From CAWCDJ01 sp963778675 (GTDB lineage: Bacteria > Acidobacteriota > Terriglobia > Bryobacterales > Bryobacteraceae): DNA of 64,000 nt. The notes beneath the pieces are model-generated. The model was given only the letters and a program-made list of their open reading frames with translations. It did no database searches and had not been told where the DNA came from. The translations under genes were made by a program, and so were the position numbers. The stretch covers positions 1,302,001 through 1,366,000 of the forward strand of contig CAVZVI010000010.1 in assembly GCA_963778675.1 (NCBI GenBank), given 5' to 3'. Below, in pieces: positions 63,491 to 64,000 of this stretch; position 1 is the stretch's first letter; each line of letters begins with the position of its first letter.

Positions 63491-64000
63491 ATGTTGACTA
63501 CCAAATTCGAGATTTTCGGCGCGCTCACAATGACGCTGGGATTGACGGTATCAGCGGCGGCGCAGGTGAAAACCGAAGTGCCGCCGGTTGTGCCGGGTGC
63601 GTCGCCAGTAACGGTGGAGCACATCAAGGTTCACGGCACCGCCCTGGAAGGCAATCTGGAAGGCGATGCCGTCGATCGCGATGTCATTGTGTTCCTGCCG
63701 CCCGGCTATGCCAGGCAAAAGACCCGCCGCTATCCCGTCGTTTATGCGCTGCACGGTTATTCGATAGGCGCCGAGCAGTGGACACACGAGATCCATGTGC
63801 CGCAAACCATCGAGGGCGCCTTCGCTCGAGGGGCTGAGGACATGATCGTCGTGCTGCCCGATTCCAAGACCGTGCATAACGGATCGATGTATTCGAGCTC
63901 CGTGACTACCGGTGACTTCGAGCAGTTCATCTCACACGATGTGGTCGCCTATATTGACGCTCATTACCGCACGATTGCAAGGCGGACGAGCCGGGGACTG
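63491..64000 (+). CDS. Exported esterase of the esterase-D type (3' partial)
   Basis: ATG 63491, three bases after a GGAGG, opens a frame that is still open at the window edge (170 residues). A signal peptide (about 1-25, ending VSAAAQ) is followed by VDRDVIVFLPPGYARQKTRRYPVVYALHGYSIGAEQW, typical of the esterase-D/feruloyl-esterase group (only fragments needed to recognise it). The nucleophile Ser lies beyond the edge, in the expected RGLAGHSMGG position. It resembles the esterase at 50176 without the CBM48 domain. It may add to side-chain removal with the GH51 enzyme upstream. Confidence 0.78.
   Translation, partial: MLTTKFEIFGALTMTLGLTVSAAAQVKTEVPPVVPGASPVTVEHIKVHGTALEGNLEGDAVDRDVIVFLPPGYARQKTRRYPVVYALHGYSIGAEQWTHEIHVPQTIEGAFARGAEDMIVVLPDSKTVHNGSMYSSSVTTGDFEQFISHDVVAYIDAHYRTIARRTSRGL

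Overview
The window is high-GC, gene-dense DNA from what is almost certainly an Acidobacteriota genome of the Solibacter/Bryobacter type. Three signatures point there: MacB/FtsX permeases of the 'Acidobacterial duplicated orphan permease' (ADOP) type (three complete, two wrecked), a secreted protein with the domain first described from Solibacter (TIGR03437-like), and a TonB-receptor-like outer-membrane protein with an N-terminal carboxypeptidase-regulatory domain. These identifications are from family knowledge and reading; no search was run. I saw no rRNA, tRNA, CRISPR array, insertion sequence or phage.

Bases 1-21,000 are mostly core genome: a cut SprT-like gene, membrane and hypothetical proteins, an XRE/S24-like regulator, ubiX-pheA (4-bp overlap), lon, a csgG-like gene followed by a PknB-type kinase, a frameshifted TIGR03437-type secreted protein, tex, a pseudo-receiver/ATPase fusion, a (GGYP)6 secreted protein, and a minus-strand run DUF177-rpmF-plsX-dsbD whose dsbD carries two thioredoxin modules.

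Bases 21,000-45,400 are accessory: an ADOP operon with a PQQ-type propeller, a Tat carboxylesterase, a transmembrane winged-helix regulator with a PD40 propeller, an alpha/beta hydrolase, a VOC protein, an internally deleted ADOP joined in frame to a complete one, DUF4256, a class I CoA-transferase, ThuA and TIM-barrel sugar proteins, an ADOP scrap next to a GH63/trehalase-like hydrolase, and a PadR-ADOP pair.

Bases 45,700-64,000 look like a plant-sugar utilisation region. It holds a pair of enolase-superfamily proteins (the first lacking catalytic residues), a transmembrane regulator with two malectin-like domains, a CBM48-like esterase, a GH3 glycosidase with an adjacent GPH sugar symporter, a third transmembrane regulator, a large TonB-receptor-like protein, a TPR protein, a GH51 arabinofuranosidase and a cut esterase. 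The likely logic is binding and import at the outer membrane, hydrolysis in the periplasm by GH51 and esterases, symport, cytoplasmic GH3 cleavage and sugar-acid dehydration.

The most interesting system is the set of three regulators (28,545; 48,254; 55,389). They share an N-terminal OmpR/CadC-like winged-helix region and one membrane helix but carry unrelated periplasmic domains (PD40 propeller, tandem malectin, unknown). Two similar 18-20 bp palindromic words and a third palindrome lie about 140-150 bp upstream of the first regulator, the CBM48 esterase and the TonB-like gene.
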